Assembly (NCBI RefSeq): GCF_000721495.1
Contig: NZ_JOHY01000009.1
Coordinates: forward strand, 148,652-212,651
DNA length: 64,000 nucleotides
Direction: 5' to 3'
From: Streptomyces sp. NRRL F-5123
Lineage (GTDB): Bacteria > Actinomycetota > Actinomycetes > Streptomycetales > Streptomycetaceae
Positions 26,797 through 35,235 of this stretch are shown one piece after another (position 1 is the first letter of the stretch; each line of letters starts with the position of its first letter). The notes beneath the pieces were generated by a model. The model ran no database searches, was not told the origin of the DNA, and saw nothing but the letters and a program-made list of their open reading frames with translations. Position numbers and translations under genes: made by a program.

Positions 26797-27537
26797 TCAC
26801 CGCGGATCCTCCCCCCGCTCCCCCGCCCCGCGGTCCAGGTACCAGCGAGCCGTCCCCACGACCCCGTACGCCCGCAGCCTCCGCGTCGAGTTCTCGACGA
26901 CCATGCCCCGTGCGTGCACGATCGCAGCGGTGTGCCGCCGCACGCGGTTCAGGAAGAGGCGGTCCGTCGGCGACGGACGCCTGGGCATGCCCCCCACCGC
27001 CTCGTAGAGAGCCGCGGTGACGGCCATGTTGTTGCCGGCGTGCATGCGGTACGGCGCGAGGTAGCCGCGGCCGCGCCGGTGCGCGGGGCGGAGGCGGCCG
27101 AAGAGCGCGGCGACGCGTACCAGGGCCCGGAAGGCCGCACGCCCGAGCGCCCCGTGCTCGTCGCGGCGCGCGTCGATGCGGCCGCAGACGAGCCCAGCGC
27201 CGTGCCGGAGCGCGTCGCGCGCCGCCGCGGTCCAGTCGGGCCGCGGCAGGCAGTCCGCGTCGGTGCGGGCGAGCAGCGTGGCCCCGCCCCGTATCGCGTA
27301 GCGGAAACCGGTGTCGACGGCGCAGCCGACCCCCTTGTCGGATTCGTGCAGGACGTGCACGGGGAAGGGCGCCCAGCGGGCGAAGTCGCAGGCGAGCGCG
27401 GACGTGCCGTCCGTGGAGGCGTTGTCGACGACGACGAGCGTGAAGTCCCGGTCCCGCTGCGCGGCGAGCGCTTCCAGCGTGCTGCCGATGCGCGCGGCCT
27501 CCTGGTAGGCGGGGACGACGACCCACAGCGCGGTCAC
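26797..27537 (-). CDS. Family 2 glycosyltransferase
   Basis: A 246-aa GT-A-fold enzyme that transfers a sugar from a nucleotide donor. It shows the N-terminal VVVPAYQEAARIGSTLEALA, the donor-binding VVVDNASTDGT, and an ARTDADC segment carrying the metal-binding D-x-D. No membrane helix is evident. I favour the GTG at 27537 because it overlaps the KAS III stop (GTGA) and has GGAG five bases upstream; a GTG at 27549 is also open. Its place in the operon suggests glycosylation of the lipid product. Acceptor and sugar are unknown. Confidence 0.8.
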   Translation of the reverse strand: MTALWVVVPAYQEAARIGSTLEALAAQRDRDFTLVVVDNASTDGTSALACDFARWAPFPVHVLHESDKGVGCAVDTGFRYAIRGGATLLARTDADCLPRPDWTAAARDALRHGAGLVCGRIDARRDEHGALGRAAFRALVRVAALFGRLRPAHRRGRGYLAPYRMHAGNNMAVTAALYEAVGGMPRRPSPTDRLFLNRVRRHTAAIVHARGMVVENSTRRLRAYGVVGTARWYLDRGAGERGEDPR

Positions 27538-28619
27538 GCCTTCTCCCACACCATCGTCATGACGCTCGCACCGCCGCCGAGCCCGACGAAGAGCACCCGG
27601 TCGCCGGCCGCGAGCCCGCCGTGGACCCGGTCGAGCTGGACGCCGAGCGTGGCGCTGGCCATGTTGCCGAGTTCGGGGACGGTGACGACGAGCCGGTCGC
27701 GCGGCACCCCGGTGAGTTCCACGAAGCGGTCCAGGTACGGCAGGGTGACCTGGTGGACGAGGACGTGGCGGAAGTCGTCCCAGCCCAGCCCGGTGCGCTC
27801 GCGCATGCGGTCGAGCACGCGCATGCCGAACCGCTCGAAGACGGTGCGCAGTTGGCTGCCGTCACCGTGGAAGTAGGTGTGCTCGTCGCCGCGCGGGTGG
27901 CGCGAGCCGCCGCCGAAGATGCCGCCGAGCGGCCAGTGTTCGGAGCGGGTCTCGGTGTCGACGTCGAGGATGCCGCCGCGCGCGACGGGTTCGACGACGA
28001 CGGCGGCGCCCGCGTCACCGAAGGTGTAGCCGGCGAAGCCGTCCTTGAGCTGGTCGGGGCCGGACGGTGCGTGCCGTACGGCGCGGCTGGGGGTCTCGCC
28101 GGTGACGACGAGGGCGCGGCGGGCGCGCCCGGCGAGGATCATCGCGCGGGCGGTGTCGATGCCGTTGACGAAGCTGTTGCAGGCGTTGGTGACGTCCAGC
28201 GCGTGGGCGCTGGAGCCGAGTTCGGCCTGGACGATGTGGGCGGTGGCGGGTTCGACGACGTCGCGGGTGGCGGAGGCGAAGACCAGGAGGTCGAGGTCGC
28301 CGGGCGCCAGTTCCGCGCGGGCGAGTGCGGTGCGGGCCGCGCGGACGGCGAGCGTGGAGGCGTACTCGCCCTCCCCGGCCGCGCGGCGGGTGGCGATCCC
28401 GGTGGCCCGCTCGACCATCCGCGGCGGCAGCCGCAGCCCCGCGGCCGCGCTGATCCGCTCCTGCAACTCGGCGGAGCTGACGCTCCGTTCGGGCAGCCAT
28501 GCGGCTGCCGCGGTGATGCCCGCCCGTGTCGCGCGGGGCGCGGTGCCCTCGGCGGGGACGCGCCCCGTGCGGGGTGCGGAGCCCGCACGGGGCGCGGTGG
28601 TCCGGAAGTCCGATGCCAT
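27534..28619 (-). CDS. KAS III / thiolase-fold ketosynthase (OleA-like)
   Basis: A 361-aa 3-oxoacyl-ACP synthase III-type enzyme. The full catalytic triad is readable: C147 in VTNACNSF, H289 in VHQV and N319 in GNMAS. The first 35 residues are a low-complexity Ala/Pro/Arg extension. Housekeeping FabH genes sit with fatty-acid synthase genes, whereas this one leads an operon with a glycosyltransferase, AMP-ligase, P450 and epimerase. That favours a specialised condensation, possibly head-to-head Claisen joining of two acyl chains as in OleA. Such specificity is inferred from context, not from the sequence. Confidence 0.82.
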   Translation of the reverse strand: MASDFRTTAPRAGSAPRTGRVPAEGTAPRATRAGITAAAAWLPERSVSSAELQERISAAAGLRLPPRMVERATGIATRRAAGEGEYASTLAVRAARTALARAELAPGDLDLLVFASATRDVVEPATAHIVQAELGSSAHALDVTNACNSFVNGIDTARAMILAGRARRALVVTGETPSRAVRHAPSGPDQLKDGFAGYTFGDAGAAVVVEPVARGGILDVDTETRSEHWPLGGIFGGGSRHPRGDEHTYFHGDGSQLRTVFERFGMRVLDRMRERTGLGWDDFRHVLVHQVTLPYLDRFVELTGVPRDRLVVTVPELGNMASATLGVQLDRVHGGLAAGDRVLFVGLGGGASVMTMVWEKA

Positions 28620-28737
28620 GCCGCGATGCTATGAGCGGATTCGAACGTCTTGCCTGAGTACGCGTACTCAACCGCCTTACGCCACGGCCTCATTGCGGCG
28701 TGCGGGCTGCACCCACCGCCCGCCGGCCGCCGGCGGC

Positions 28738-30432
28738 TCACCGGCTGAGGGTCGGGGCGCCGAGGACGAGGTCGCCCATCCGGCAGTGGGGGTTGGGCTC
28801 GGTGTCGGAGAAGCCGATCGTCAGGCGCAGGCCGTTGGTGACGTCCAGATCGATCGAGGCGGGAGAGCCGACGTTCACCTCGCCGGTGTACAGCTGCTCG
28901 TTGTCGACGTAGACGGTGACGATCGAGGCGGTGTCGAAGGAGTCGTCGTCGATGCCGGCGACCATGGTCAGGCGGGTCCAGTTGCGTCCGAGGTTGTAGG
29001 AGATCGATCCCTGGCAGCGGGCCTGCGGCCCCTGGTCGACGACGAGCGCGGTGTCGTAGCGCTTGGTGTCGATGGTTCCGCCGCCGATCTGCAGGGAGCC
29101 GTCCGCGTCCTTGGCGACGGGCCGCAGGTCGGTCAGGGACAGGGTGGGGGGCAGCGTGGGCGAGGGCGGGTCGGTGGTGGGCGCGGTGGTCGGAGCAGCC
29201 GCGGGGGCCGAGGACGTCGCCGGGCTCGCTGGTCCGGTGGAGCTGGGCTGCGGGGTGTCCCCGCCCTTGGCGGAGCCGTCGCCGCCGGAACCGCGGTTCG
29301 CGACGAGGTAGACGACGAGCGAGACGACGACGACCGCGGCGAGGACGGAGAGGGCCGGCAGCGCGGGTCGCCGCCTGCGTGGGCCGGGCGGGGCCGGGAC
29401 GGGCTGGAGCAGGGTGCCCGGCCGGTACGGCTCGGTGGGATGCGGCAGGGCCCCGGGCGCGGCCGGGTAGGCGGACGGCGGCGGCGCGGACGGTAACGGC
29501 GGGGCGGCGCGCAGCGTGCCCTGCTCCGGCAGCGGCGTGCTCACGACGGACTGGCGCAGCGCCGCGACCCACGACGACAGGTCCCCCGGCCGCCGGTCCG
29601 GGTCGGCCGCGGCGATGGCGCACAGCCGCTCGCGGATGTCCGCGGGCAGCGCGGCGAGCTGCGGGAGCCCGCCGAGGGCGTGCGCGAGCTGGTCGGGGGC
29701 GATCGGCGGCGCCTGGCCGCAGAGCAGGAAGTAGGCGATGCCCCCGAAGGCGTAGCGGTCGGTGGCGGGGGTGCGCTTGCCCTCGAAGACCTCGGGCGCG
29801 GCGTATCCGGGGGTGAACCAGACCTGGGCGGTGCTGCCCTCGGCGGTGAGCTTGCTGAGCCCGAAGTCGACGAGGGTGGTCTGGCCGCGGTCGTCGACCA
29901 TGACGTTGCCGGGCGAGAGGTCGCCGTGCACGACGAGCCGGCGGGACGGGGTGGCGAGCCCTGAGTGCAGGAAGTCCAGCGTCTCGGCCAGCTGCGCCAG
30001 GACGGAGGCGACCTCCCGCCGGTCCTGCGCCGACTCGAAGCTGCGCGCGGCCCGCCAGTCCCGCAGGTCGAGCCCGTCGACGTAGTTGAGCACCAGGACC
30101 AGCGCGCGGCCGCTCACCGCGGCCGCCTCGCCCGAGCGGTGGACGGGCTGCGCCTCGAAGTACTCCCGCACGCCGACGACGCCGGGACGGTGCACGAACC
30201 GCAGCAGTTCGGCCTGCTCCTTCCAGCGGCGGCCGATCCGCTCGAACTGCTCCTCGCTGACGGTGGCCGCGGTGTCGAAGATCTTGAGGACGACCGGCTC
30301 GGTCTCCCCGGCGAGTTCGAGCTCGGCGAGGTAGAGCAGTGCCTCGCCGCCCCTGCCGATCGAGCGGACGAGCCGGTAGCGGTCCGGTTCCGTCTCCGGA
30401 CCGATCCGATGAGACGTGTCCGCACCGGCCAC
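28738..30432 (-). CDS. Membrane Ser/Thr protein kinase with extracellular NPCBM-like sensor
   Basis: A 564-aa Hanks-type kinase. The glycine loop is SIGRGGEALLYLAE, the ATP lysine is in VVLKIFD, the catalytic loop reads H169-G-D171-LSPGN instead of HRD, and the DFG is in LVDFGLSK. The loss of the HRD arginine places it in the RD-lacking class. A Pro-rich juxtamembrane stretch leads to one membrane helix near 356-378, then a Ser/Thr/Pro linker and a C-terminal beta domain (SISYNLGRNWTRLTMVAGI, VTVYVDNEQLYTGEV) resembling NPCBM carbohydrate-binding domains. It should sense an external glycan and phosphorylate cytoplasmic targets. The GTG at 30432 is the start. The ligand is unknown. Confidence 0.82.
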   Translation of the reverse strand: MAGADTSHRIGPETEPDRYRLVRSIGRGGEALLYLAELELAGETEPVVLKIFDTAATVSEEQFERIGRRWKEQAELLRFVHRPGVVGVREYFEAQPVHRSGEAAAVSGRALVLVLNYVDGLDLRDWRAARSFESAQDRREVASVLAQLAETLDFLHSGLATPSRRLVVHGDLSPGNVMVDDRGQTTLVDFGLSKLTAEGSTAQVWFTPGYAAPEVFEGKRTPATDRYAFGGIAYFLLCGQAPPIAPDQLAHALGGLPQLAALPADIRERLCAIAAADPDRRPGDLSSWVAALRQSVVSTPLPEQGTLRAAPPLPSAPPPSAYPAAPGALPHPTEPYRPGTLLQPVPAPPGPRRRRPALPALSVLAAVVVVSLVVYLVANRGSGGDGSAKGGDTPQPSSTGPASPATSSAPAAAPTTAPTTDPPSPTLPPTLSLTDLRPVAKDADGSLQIGGGTIDTKRYDTALVVDQGPQARCQGSISYNLGRNWTRLTMVAGIDDDSFDTASIVTVYVDNEQLYTGEVNVGSPASIDLDVTNGLRLTIGFSDTEPNPHCRMGDLVLGAPTLSR

Positions 30433-30669
30433 GACGCCCCCAACCCACGCTCTCGAAGAACCCGACCCCGGGAATGCCGTTCACCGGCGGGACGACTGTA
30501 GTGCGGCGGAGCGGCCCGCGGTGACCGTTCCCCGCCCGATGGCCGCGCTTCCGCCCGGACGCCCGGATTCCGCCGGGGCACCCTTGCGCCGCAGGTCAGA
30601 CTGCTGCGGAGCCCCCGCGCACACACCGCACCGGGCGGCTCAGGGGCAGGCGGGACAGGGGCAGGCGGC

Positions 30670-31332
30670 TCAGGGGCAGGCGGCGAGGTGGGTCCGCAGC
30701 AGGGGTTCGGTGGGGGCGCCGGAGGCGAGCGCGTCGAGCAGCGCGTCGTGGTGCGCGGCGTGGGCGCGCAGGTCGGGGCGCGGGCCCTCGGCGGGCCACT
30801 GGGCGCTGCGGTGCAGGGTGTCGGCGACCTCCAGCAGCTGGGTGTTGCCCATGTGCCGCAGCAGCGCGCGGTGGAAGGCGCGGTCCGCCTCCGCGTACCC
30901 GGCGCGGTCGCCGGCCTCCGCGGCCGCCGCCGCGGCGCCGGCGAGCGGCCGCAGCTCGGCCCAGCGCGCGGCCGGCACGCTGCGGGCCAGCGACTGCACG
31001 ACGGGTATCTCGACCAGCATCCTGACCTGCGCGATCTCCGCGAGGTCGGCCGGTGTGCGGCGGGTCACCCGGAAGCCGCGGTTGGGCAGCACCTCGACGG
31101 CGCCCTCCTGGGCGAGCAGCTGCATGGCCTCCCGGACCGGCGTGGCCGACACCCCGTAGCGCGCCCCGAGCGCGGGCGCGGAGTGCACGGAGCCGGGCGG
31201 CAGCTCGCCGGTGAGCAGCGCGGCCCGCAGCTCGGCGAGGACCTGCCCGCGGACGGAGTGCCGCTCCGGCATCCGCCGCGGCGCCGGCAGCGGCGCCCGG
31301 CCGCCGCCCCGCAGGGACGCTGGACCCTCCAT
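30670..31332 (-). CDS. GntR-family (FCD-type) transcriptional regulator
   Basis: A 220-aa regulator. The winged helix at residues 25-95 (VRGQVLAELRAALLTGELPPGS, ALGARYGVSATPVREAMQLL) is typical of GntR. The helical C-terminal half (ADRAFHRALLRHMGNTQLL) matches the FCD effector domain, which usually binds metal and an organic acid. The ATG at 31332 was chosen because homology begins shortly after it. It is divergent from the fhuF-like gene with 163 bases between, but no GntR-type operator could be singled out. Confidence 0.82.
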   Translation of the reverse strand: MEGPASLRGGGRAPLPAPRRMPERHSVRGQVLAELRAALLTGELPPGSVHSAPALGARYGVSATPVREAMQLLAQEGAVEVLPNRGFRVTRRTPADLAEIAQVRMLVEIPVVQSLARSVPAARWAELRPLAGAAAAAAEAGDRAGYAEADRAFHRALLRHMGNTQLLEVADTLHRSAQWPAEGPRPDLRAHAAHHDALLDALASGAPTEPLLRTHLAACP

Positions 31333-31445
31333 CAGCCGCTCCACCTCTCGTTCTCGTCGGCCGGACGCCCCGGCCGGGGCGTCGCACGCCCCCTGGGTCA
31401 CCCCTATGGCGTACAGCGGTGAGCATAATCGCCGCACCCACAGGC

Positions 31446-31464
31446 TAAGGTAAGGCTTACCTCT
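31446..31464 (+). promoter_or_regulatory. Iron box (DmdR/IdeR operator) before the FhuF gene
   Basis: TAAGGTAAGGCTTACCTCT matches the 19-bp actinobacterial iron box (TTAGGTTAGGCTCACCTAA) at 14 positions, including the core GGT..AGGCT.ACCT. It lies 31 bases before the ATG. Iron-loaded DmdR should repress the gene when iron is plentiful. Confidence 0.8.
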
Positions 31465-31495
31465 GCTGATCTTCGGCTCTCCGGAAGGCCCGCGC

Positions 31496-32311
31496 ATGTC
31501 CGTGACCGGCACCGCCTACGCCCGGCTCGCCGCGGCCTTCCCCGGCCTGCGGGTGACCGAGGGCGCGCCGCGCTCCGGCGGCGGCTGGGTCGGTGCCGCG
31601 GAGCTGGCGACGGGCGGCGCGGCCCTGGACGCCTTCGCCGCGCAGGACACCGCCGATCTGACCCGGGAGTACGGCCGCGCGCCGCGCCCGCACGTCGCGG
31701 CCGCGCTCGCCCTGCACCGCTACGCCTGGCCCGCGTGCCTGCTCTTCACGGTGCCGTGGTTCCTGCACCGCCGGGTGCCGCGGCTGCCGGTCGCGGACGT
31801 GTCCTTCCACCGCGCGTCCGGCGCCATGACCGTACGCACCGGCACCTTCGCCTGCCTGCCGGACGACCCGGCGGCGGGTCTGCCGGGCGCGTGGACCGTA
31901 CCGTCCGAGGCGGCGCTGCGCGACGAGCTGCGGGCAGCGGTCGCCGAGCATCTGGCGCCGCTGCTGGACGCGTTCGGGCCGCGGATGCGGCGCGGGCCGC
32001 GGGCGCTGTGGGCGATGGCGACCGACGAGGTCACCGAAGGCCTGCACTACGTCGCGGGGTTGATGGGCCAGGAGGAGCGCGCGGTCGCGGAGCTGACGGA
32101 GCTGCTCCCGGGCGACACCGCGCCCTACGCGGGCGGCGCCGGCTTCCGCGCCGCCCCGTACGCGGGCAACAGGGGTGCGCCGGTGGGTGGTTGTGCGCGG
32201 GATCGACTGACGTGCTGCCTCTTCTACACCGTCAGCCCCGAGCAGGAGTGCGTTTCGTGCCCGCGTGCGACCGCTTCCGACCGGATCGGGCGCCGCGCGA
32301 CGGCGGCCTGA
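31496..32311 (+). CDS. FhuF-like 2Fe-2S ferric siderophore reductase
   Basis: A 271-aa cytoplasmic protein that should release iron from imported ferric siderophores by reduction. The C-terminal CC-x10-C-x2-C cluster motif (CCLFYTVSPEQECVSC) is the hallmark of FhuF. The preceding region is family-typical (AWPACLLFTVPWFLHRRVP). The ATG at 31496 follows GGAAG. No siderophore transporter is adjacent, so it works as a stand-alone member of the iron regulon under the upstream iron box. Confidence 0.87.
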   Translation: MSVTGTAYARLAAAFPGLRVTEGAPRSGGGWVGAAELATGGAALDAFAAQDTADLTREYGRAPRPHVAAALALHRYAWPACLLFTVPWFLHRRVPRLPVADVSFHRASGAMTVRTGTFACLPDDPAAGLPGAWTVPSEAALRDELRAAVAEHLAPLLDAFGPRMRRGPRALWAMATDEVTEGLHYVAGLMGQEERAVAELTELLPGDTAPYAGGAGFRAAPYAGNRGAPVGGCARDRLTCCLFYTVSPEQECVSCPRATASDRIGRRATAA

Positions 32312-32501
32312 GCGGCCGCGCTACGATCTCGCTCAACTAGACTGCTCTGGCACGCGAGTTCGAGCAAACGTCCCTCTTCGCGGGATTTCGCCGCGACTCT
32401 TGTGCCATAACGTCTGCACTCACCCGCGCTCTTCGCAAAGATGTCGGTCGTACGCCGTCCCGCGGCCCGAGCGCGACGGGAAGCGACTCTAGGAAACGCA
32501 T

Positions 32502-33587
32502 ATGAGAGACATATCGCTGGACTGGGTGCTCTCGGGCATCGTCGGCCTGGTCGTGCTCGCGGCGTGCGCGGTCGTGTTCCGCACCCGCCGCACGCAGAAC
32601 GCGGAAGGGAAGCCCGCGGACTCCTGGGAGCGCAGCGAGGAGCGCCGCCGCCGCAAGGAGGCGGTCTACGGCAGCGCGTCGTACGTGCTGCTGTTCTGCT
32701 GCGCCGCGGTCGCGGCCGCGCTCTCCTTCCACGGTCTGGTGGGCTTCGGCCGGGAGAACCTGAACCTGACCGGCGGGTGGGAGTACCTGGTGCCGTTCGG
32801 CCTGGACGGGGCGGCGATGTTCTGCTCCGTGCTGGCGGTGCGGGAGGCCAGCCACGGTGACGCGGCGCTCGGCTCGCGCATGCTGGTGTGGCTCTTCGCG
32901 GGTGCCGCGGCCTGGTTCAACTGGGTGCACGCGCCGCGCGGCATGGGCCACGCGGGCGCGCCGCAGTTCTTCGCCGGCATGTCGCTGTCGGCCGCGGTGC
33001 TCTTCGACCGCGCCCTGAAGCAGACCCGCCGGGCGGCGCTGCGCGAGCAGGGCCTCGTGCCGCGCCCGCTGCCGCAGATCCGCATGGTGCGCTGGCTGCG
33101 CGCCCCGCGCGAGACCTTCGCCGCGTGGTCGCTGATGCTGCTGGAGGGCGTGCGCTCGCTGGACGAGGCGGTCGAGGAGGTCCGCGAGGACAAGCGGCAG
33201 CGGGAGAGCAACCAGCTGCGCCGCCGCGACCACGACCGGCTGGAGCGGGCCAAGATCAAGGCGCTGAGCCGGCAGGGCCGTTCCTGGCCGCGCGGCGGTG
33301 GCGGCCGGCAGGTGCCGGTGGACGTGCCCGCCGCGAGCCTGGCCGGCTCGGGCGAGGGGGCGTCGGAGCCCGCCATAGCCGGGTCCGGCACGGCCTCCGC
33401 CGAGCTGCCGGTCCGCGCGCTGCCCGCACTCCAGCCGGTGCGCGACGACGCCGCGCAGACGACCGGCGCGACGGCGGGCGGCGGGTCCTTCCCGATCGAC
33501 CTGACGGCCGAGGACGACACGATGACGCTGCCGCGGCTGGACTCGCTGGAGCGCAAACTGGCCGAGATGGAGCGGCAGTTCGGCTGA
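32502..33587 (+). CDS. DUF2637 membrane protein
   Basis: A 361-aa protein of unknown function that is widespread in streptomycetes. Four hydrophobic segments are visible at about residues 8-26, 62-84, 92-110 and 122-150. They are followed by a charged, probably coiled-coil cytoplasmic stretch (VEEVREDKRQRESNQLRRRDHDRL broken here by helix-formers) and a low-complexity tail ending in a leucine/charged helix (LDSLERKLAEMERQFG). The start ATG follows AGGAAA. A strong terminator ends the transcript. Related proteins occur on plasmids and chromosomes; no role is established. Confidence 0.75.
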   Translation: MRDISLDWVLSGIVGLVVLAACAVVFRTRRTQNAEGKPADSWERSEERRRRKEAVYGSASYVLLFCCAAVAAALSFHGLVGFGRENLNLTGGWEYLVPFGLDGAAMFCSVLAVREASHGDAALGSRMLVWLFAGAAAWFNWVHAPRGMGHAGAPQFFAGMSLSAAVLFDRALKQTRRAALREQGLVPRPLPQIRMVRWLRAPRETFAAWSLMLLEGVRSLDEAVEEVREDKRQRESNQLRRRDHDRLERAKIKALSRQGRSWPRGGGGRQVPVDVPAASLAGSGEGASEPAIAGSGTASAELPVRALPALQPVRDDAAQTTGATAGGGSFPIDLTAEDDTMTLPRLDSLERKLAEMERQFG

Positions 33588-33610
33588 CCGCCGCCGCACC
33601 GACGACCGCG

Positions 33611-33651
33611 CGGGACCGCGTACGGGCACTGGCCGCCCGTACGCGGTCCCG
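33611..33651 (+). terminator. Strong 17-bp hairpin after the DUF2637 gene
   Basis: The stem CGGGACCGCGTACGGGC pairs perfectly with its complement at 33635-33651 around a 7-base loop (ACTGGCC), followed by TCGCCTTTG. It begins 23 bases past the stop codon. Confidence 0.85.
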
Positions 33652-33756
33652 TCGCCTTTGTGCGCCCGCCTGTATCGCTCACCGCGAACTGCTGCCCCCA
33701 CCACGGCGGTTGGGGTTAGCGTCGGTCCCCTGAATCGGCAACGAAAGGCGGCGGCA

Positions 33757-34503
33757 GTGGACCAGGGCGTGAAGGGCAGGGCGGCGGTCGTCACGGGCGG
33801 CTCGCGAGGGATCGGCCGGGCCGTGGTGGAGCGGCTGTGCGCGGACGGGGCCGAGGTCGTCTTCGGCTACCTCAGCGACGAGCGCGCGGCGGAGGAGGTC
33901 ACCGCCGCGGTACGCGCGGCGGGCGGCCGGGCGCACGCCGTCCGTGTCGACCTGGCCGACCCGGACGGCCCGGAGGAGCTGATGCGCACCGCGGAGGAGA
34001 CGCTCGGCGGGCTCGACATCCTCGTCAACAACGCGGCGCTCTCGCACAAGCCGACGACACTCGCGGAGACCGGCACCGACCTCTTCGACGCGGTGCTGGC
34101 CGTGAACACCCGCGCGGTCTTCCTGACGCTGCGGTACGCGGCCCGCCGGATGCGCGACGGCGGGCGGATCGTGACCGTCTCGTCGGTCAACACCGCGCGG
34201 GCCGCGCGCGGCATCGGGGCGTACGCGGCGAGCAAGGGCGCGATCGAGCAGCTGACCGCGGTGGCCGCGCAGGAGCTGGGCCCGCGCGGCATCACCGCGA
34301 ACACCGTCTCGCCCGGCGCGACGGACACCGACCTGCTGCGCTCGGTCAACCCCGCGGAGGCGCTGGAGGCCGTCGCCCGCATCACCCCGCTCGGCCGCCT
34401 CGGCCTGCCCACCGACATCGCGGCCGCCGTCGCCTTCCTCACCGGCCCCGACGGCCGCTGGGTCACCGGCCAGAACCTGCGCGCCACGGGCGGCCTGGCC
34501 TAG
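33757..34503 (+). CDS. Short-chain dehydrogenase/reductase
   Basis: A 248-aa classical SDR oxidoreductase. The NAD(P)-binding TGGSRGIG starts near residue 12, the NNAA motif is present, and the catalytic Ser-Tyr-Lys are in VSSVN and YAASK. The C-terminal PGATDTD block and GxxxxVTGQNLRATGG end are typical of 3-oxoacyl-ACP reductase-like SDRs. The GTG start at 33757 follows GAAAGGCGG. Its substrate cannot be told. It converges on the ATPase gene, and both stop codons lie in one palindrome. Confidence 0.85.
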   Translation: MDQGVKGRAAVVTGGSRGIGRAVVERLCADGAEVVFGYLSDERAAEEVTAAVRAAGGRAHAVRVDLADPDGPEELMRTAEETLGGLDILVNNAALSHKPTTLAETGTDLFDAVLAVNTRAVFLTLRYAARRMRDGGRIVTVSSVNTARAARGIGAYAASKGAIEQLTAVAAQELGPRGITANTVSPGATDTDLLRSVNPAEALEAVARITPLGRLGLPTDIAAAVAFLTGPDGRWVTGQNLRATGGLA

Positions 34504-34525
34504 TCTCCTGAGTCAGGAGACTAGG
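34499..34525. terminator. Perfect palindrome holding both stop codons of convergent genes
   Basis: CCTAGTCTCCTGA and its exact inverted copy flank a single central G, a 13-bp perfect stem. The TAG at 34501-34503 ends the SDR gene and the TAG read from 34523-34521 ends the ATPase gene. It can form the same hairpin in both transcripts. Confidence 0.8.
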
Positions 34526-34928
34526 CGGCGGCCGCCGCTTCGATCTCGAACCACACGACCTTCCCCGCCCCCCGCGCCTGCACGCCCCACGTGTCGGCGA
34601 GGGCCTCGACGAGGAGCAGGCCGCGGCCCGACGTGGCGTCGTCGGCGGGGCGTCCGCCGCCGGGCGGGCGGCGGCCGAGCGAGTCGTGCACCTCCACCCG
34701 CAGCGTGCGCGCCGGGCCCGGCGAGAGCGTGGCCGTCAGGACGGCGCCGCCGCCGGTGTGCTGGAGGGCATTGGTGACGATCTCGGTGGCGAGCAGTTCC
34801 GCGGTGTCGGCGAGTGCCGGCACTCCCCACTGGCGCAGGTGGTCCCGCAGGCGTCTGCGGGACTCCGCGACGGCCCGCAGATCCGCGCGCCGGACCGCGT
34901 ACCGTAGACGATTCCCCGTGCTGTCCGT
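34521..34928 (-). CDS. HATPase_c-type anti-sigma/regulatory ATP-binding protein, start unclear
   Basis: About 135 aa of a SpoIIAB/RsbW-like GHKL ATPase domain. It shows the N-box LLATEIVTNALQHT, the G1-region VEVHDSLGR and the G2-region SGRGLLLVEALADTWGV. Streptomycetes carry many such single-domain proteins acting as serine kinases/anti-sigma factors. A GGGGGAGG ribosome-site-like sequence (34932-34939 on this strand) precedes the domain. However, no ATG, GTG or TTG lies in frame near it; only ACG codons (34926-34928, 34917-34919) do. The next in-frame start is a GTG at 35171, which would add about 80 untypical residues. I set the start at the first ACG as a working choice. Confidence 0.6.
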   Translation of the reverse strand, partial: TDSTGNRLRYAVRRADLRAVAESRRRLRDHLRQWGVPALADTAELLATEIVTNALQHTGGGAVLTATLSPGPARTLRVEVHDSLGRRPPGGGRPADDATSGRGLLLVEALADTWGVQARGAGKVVWFEIEAAAAA

Positions 34929-35235
34929 GAGCCTCCCCCGTTCCGGTCCGGACCGATTTTTCCCCTGACAAAGGCATGCCCCGCGTGCACCCCGTCCAGT
35001 CCTGTGACGAGCGCGACGGCGCGATACGCGGGGCGGGAGCGGGGCGGCGGGGCTTTGCTGGATGCCCGGGGGCCAACGGGGTTTCCGCCAGGGGGCGTTG
35101 ATAGGTCGGATGTATGACGCGTCGATGCCTTGACACGGCCCTGGCCTCCCGTCACTGTGTGGCCCGTTCACCCCTCGCCATCCACGGGTGAACGCGCCTG
35201 TACCACAGGCCTTCTCTCCTCAGGAGGAACCGCTC
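34929..35235 (+). promoter_or_regulatory. Promoter region of the GH95-like gene
   Basis: This 307-base stretch has no gene that I can support. TTGACA at 35130-35135 with a 17-base spacer to CACTGT (35153-35158) is a plausible promoter about 75 bases before the GTG. No dre or CebR-type palindrome is seen. CAGGAGG at 35221 is the ribosome site. Confidence 0.45.

Noticed and set aside
27534..28619. Housekeeping FabH
   Set aside because: No fatty-acid synthase genes nearby and the operon partners indicate a specialised pathway; kept as KAS III-type, OleA-like.
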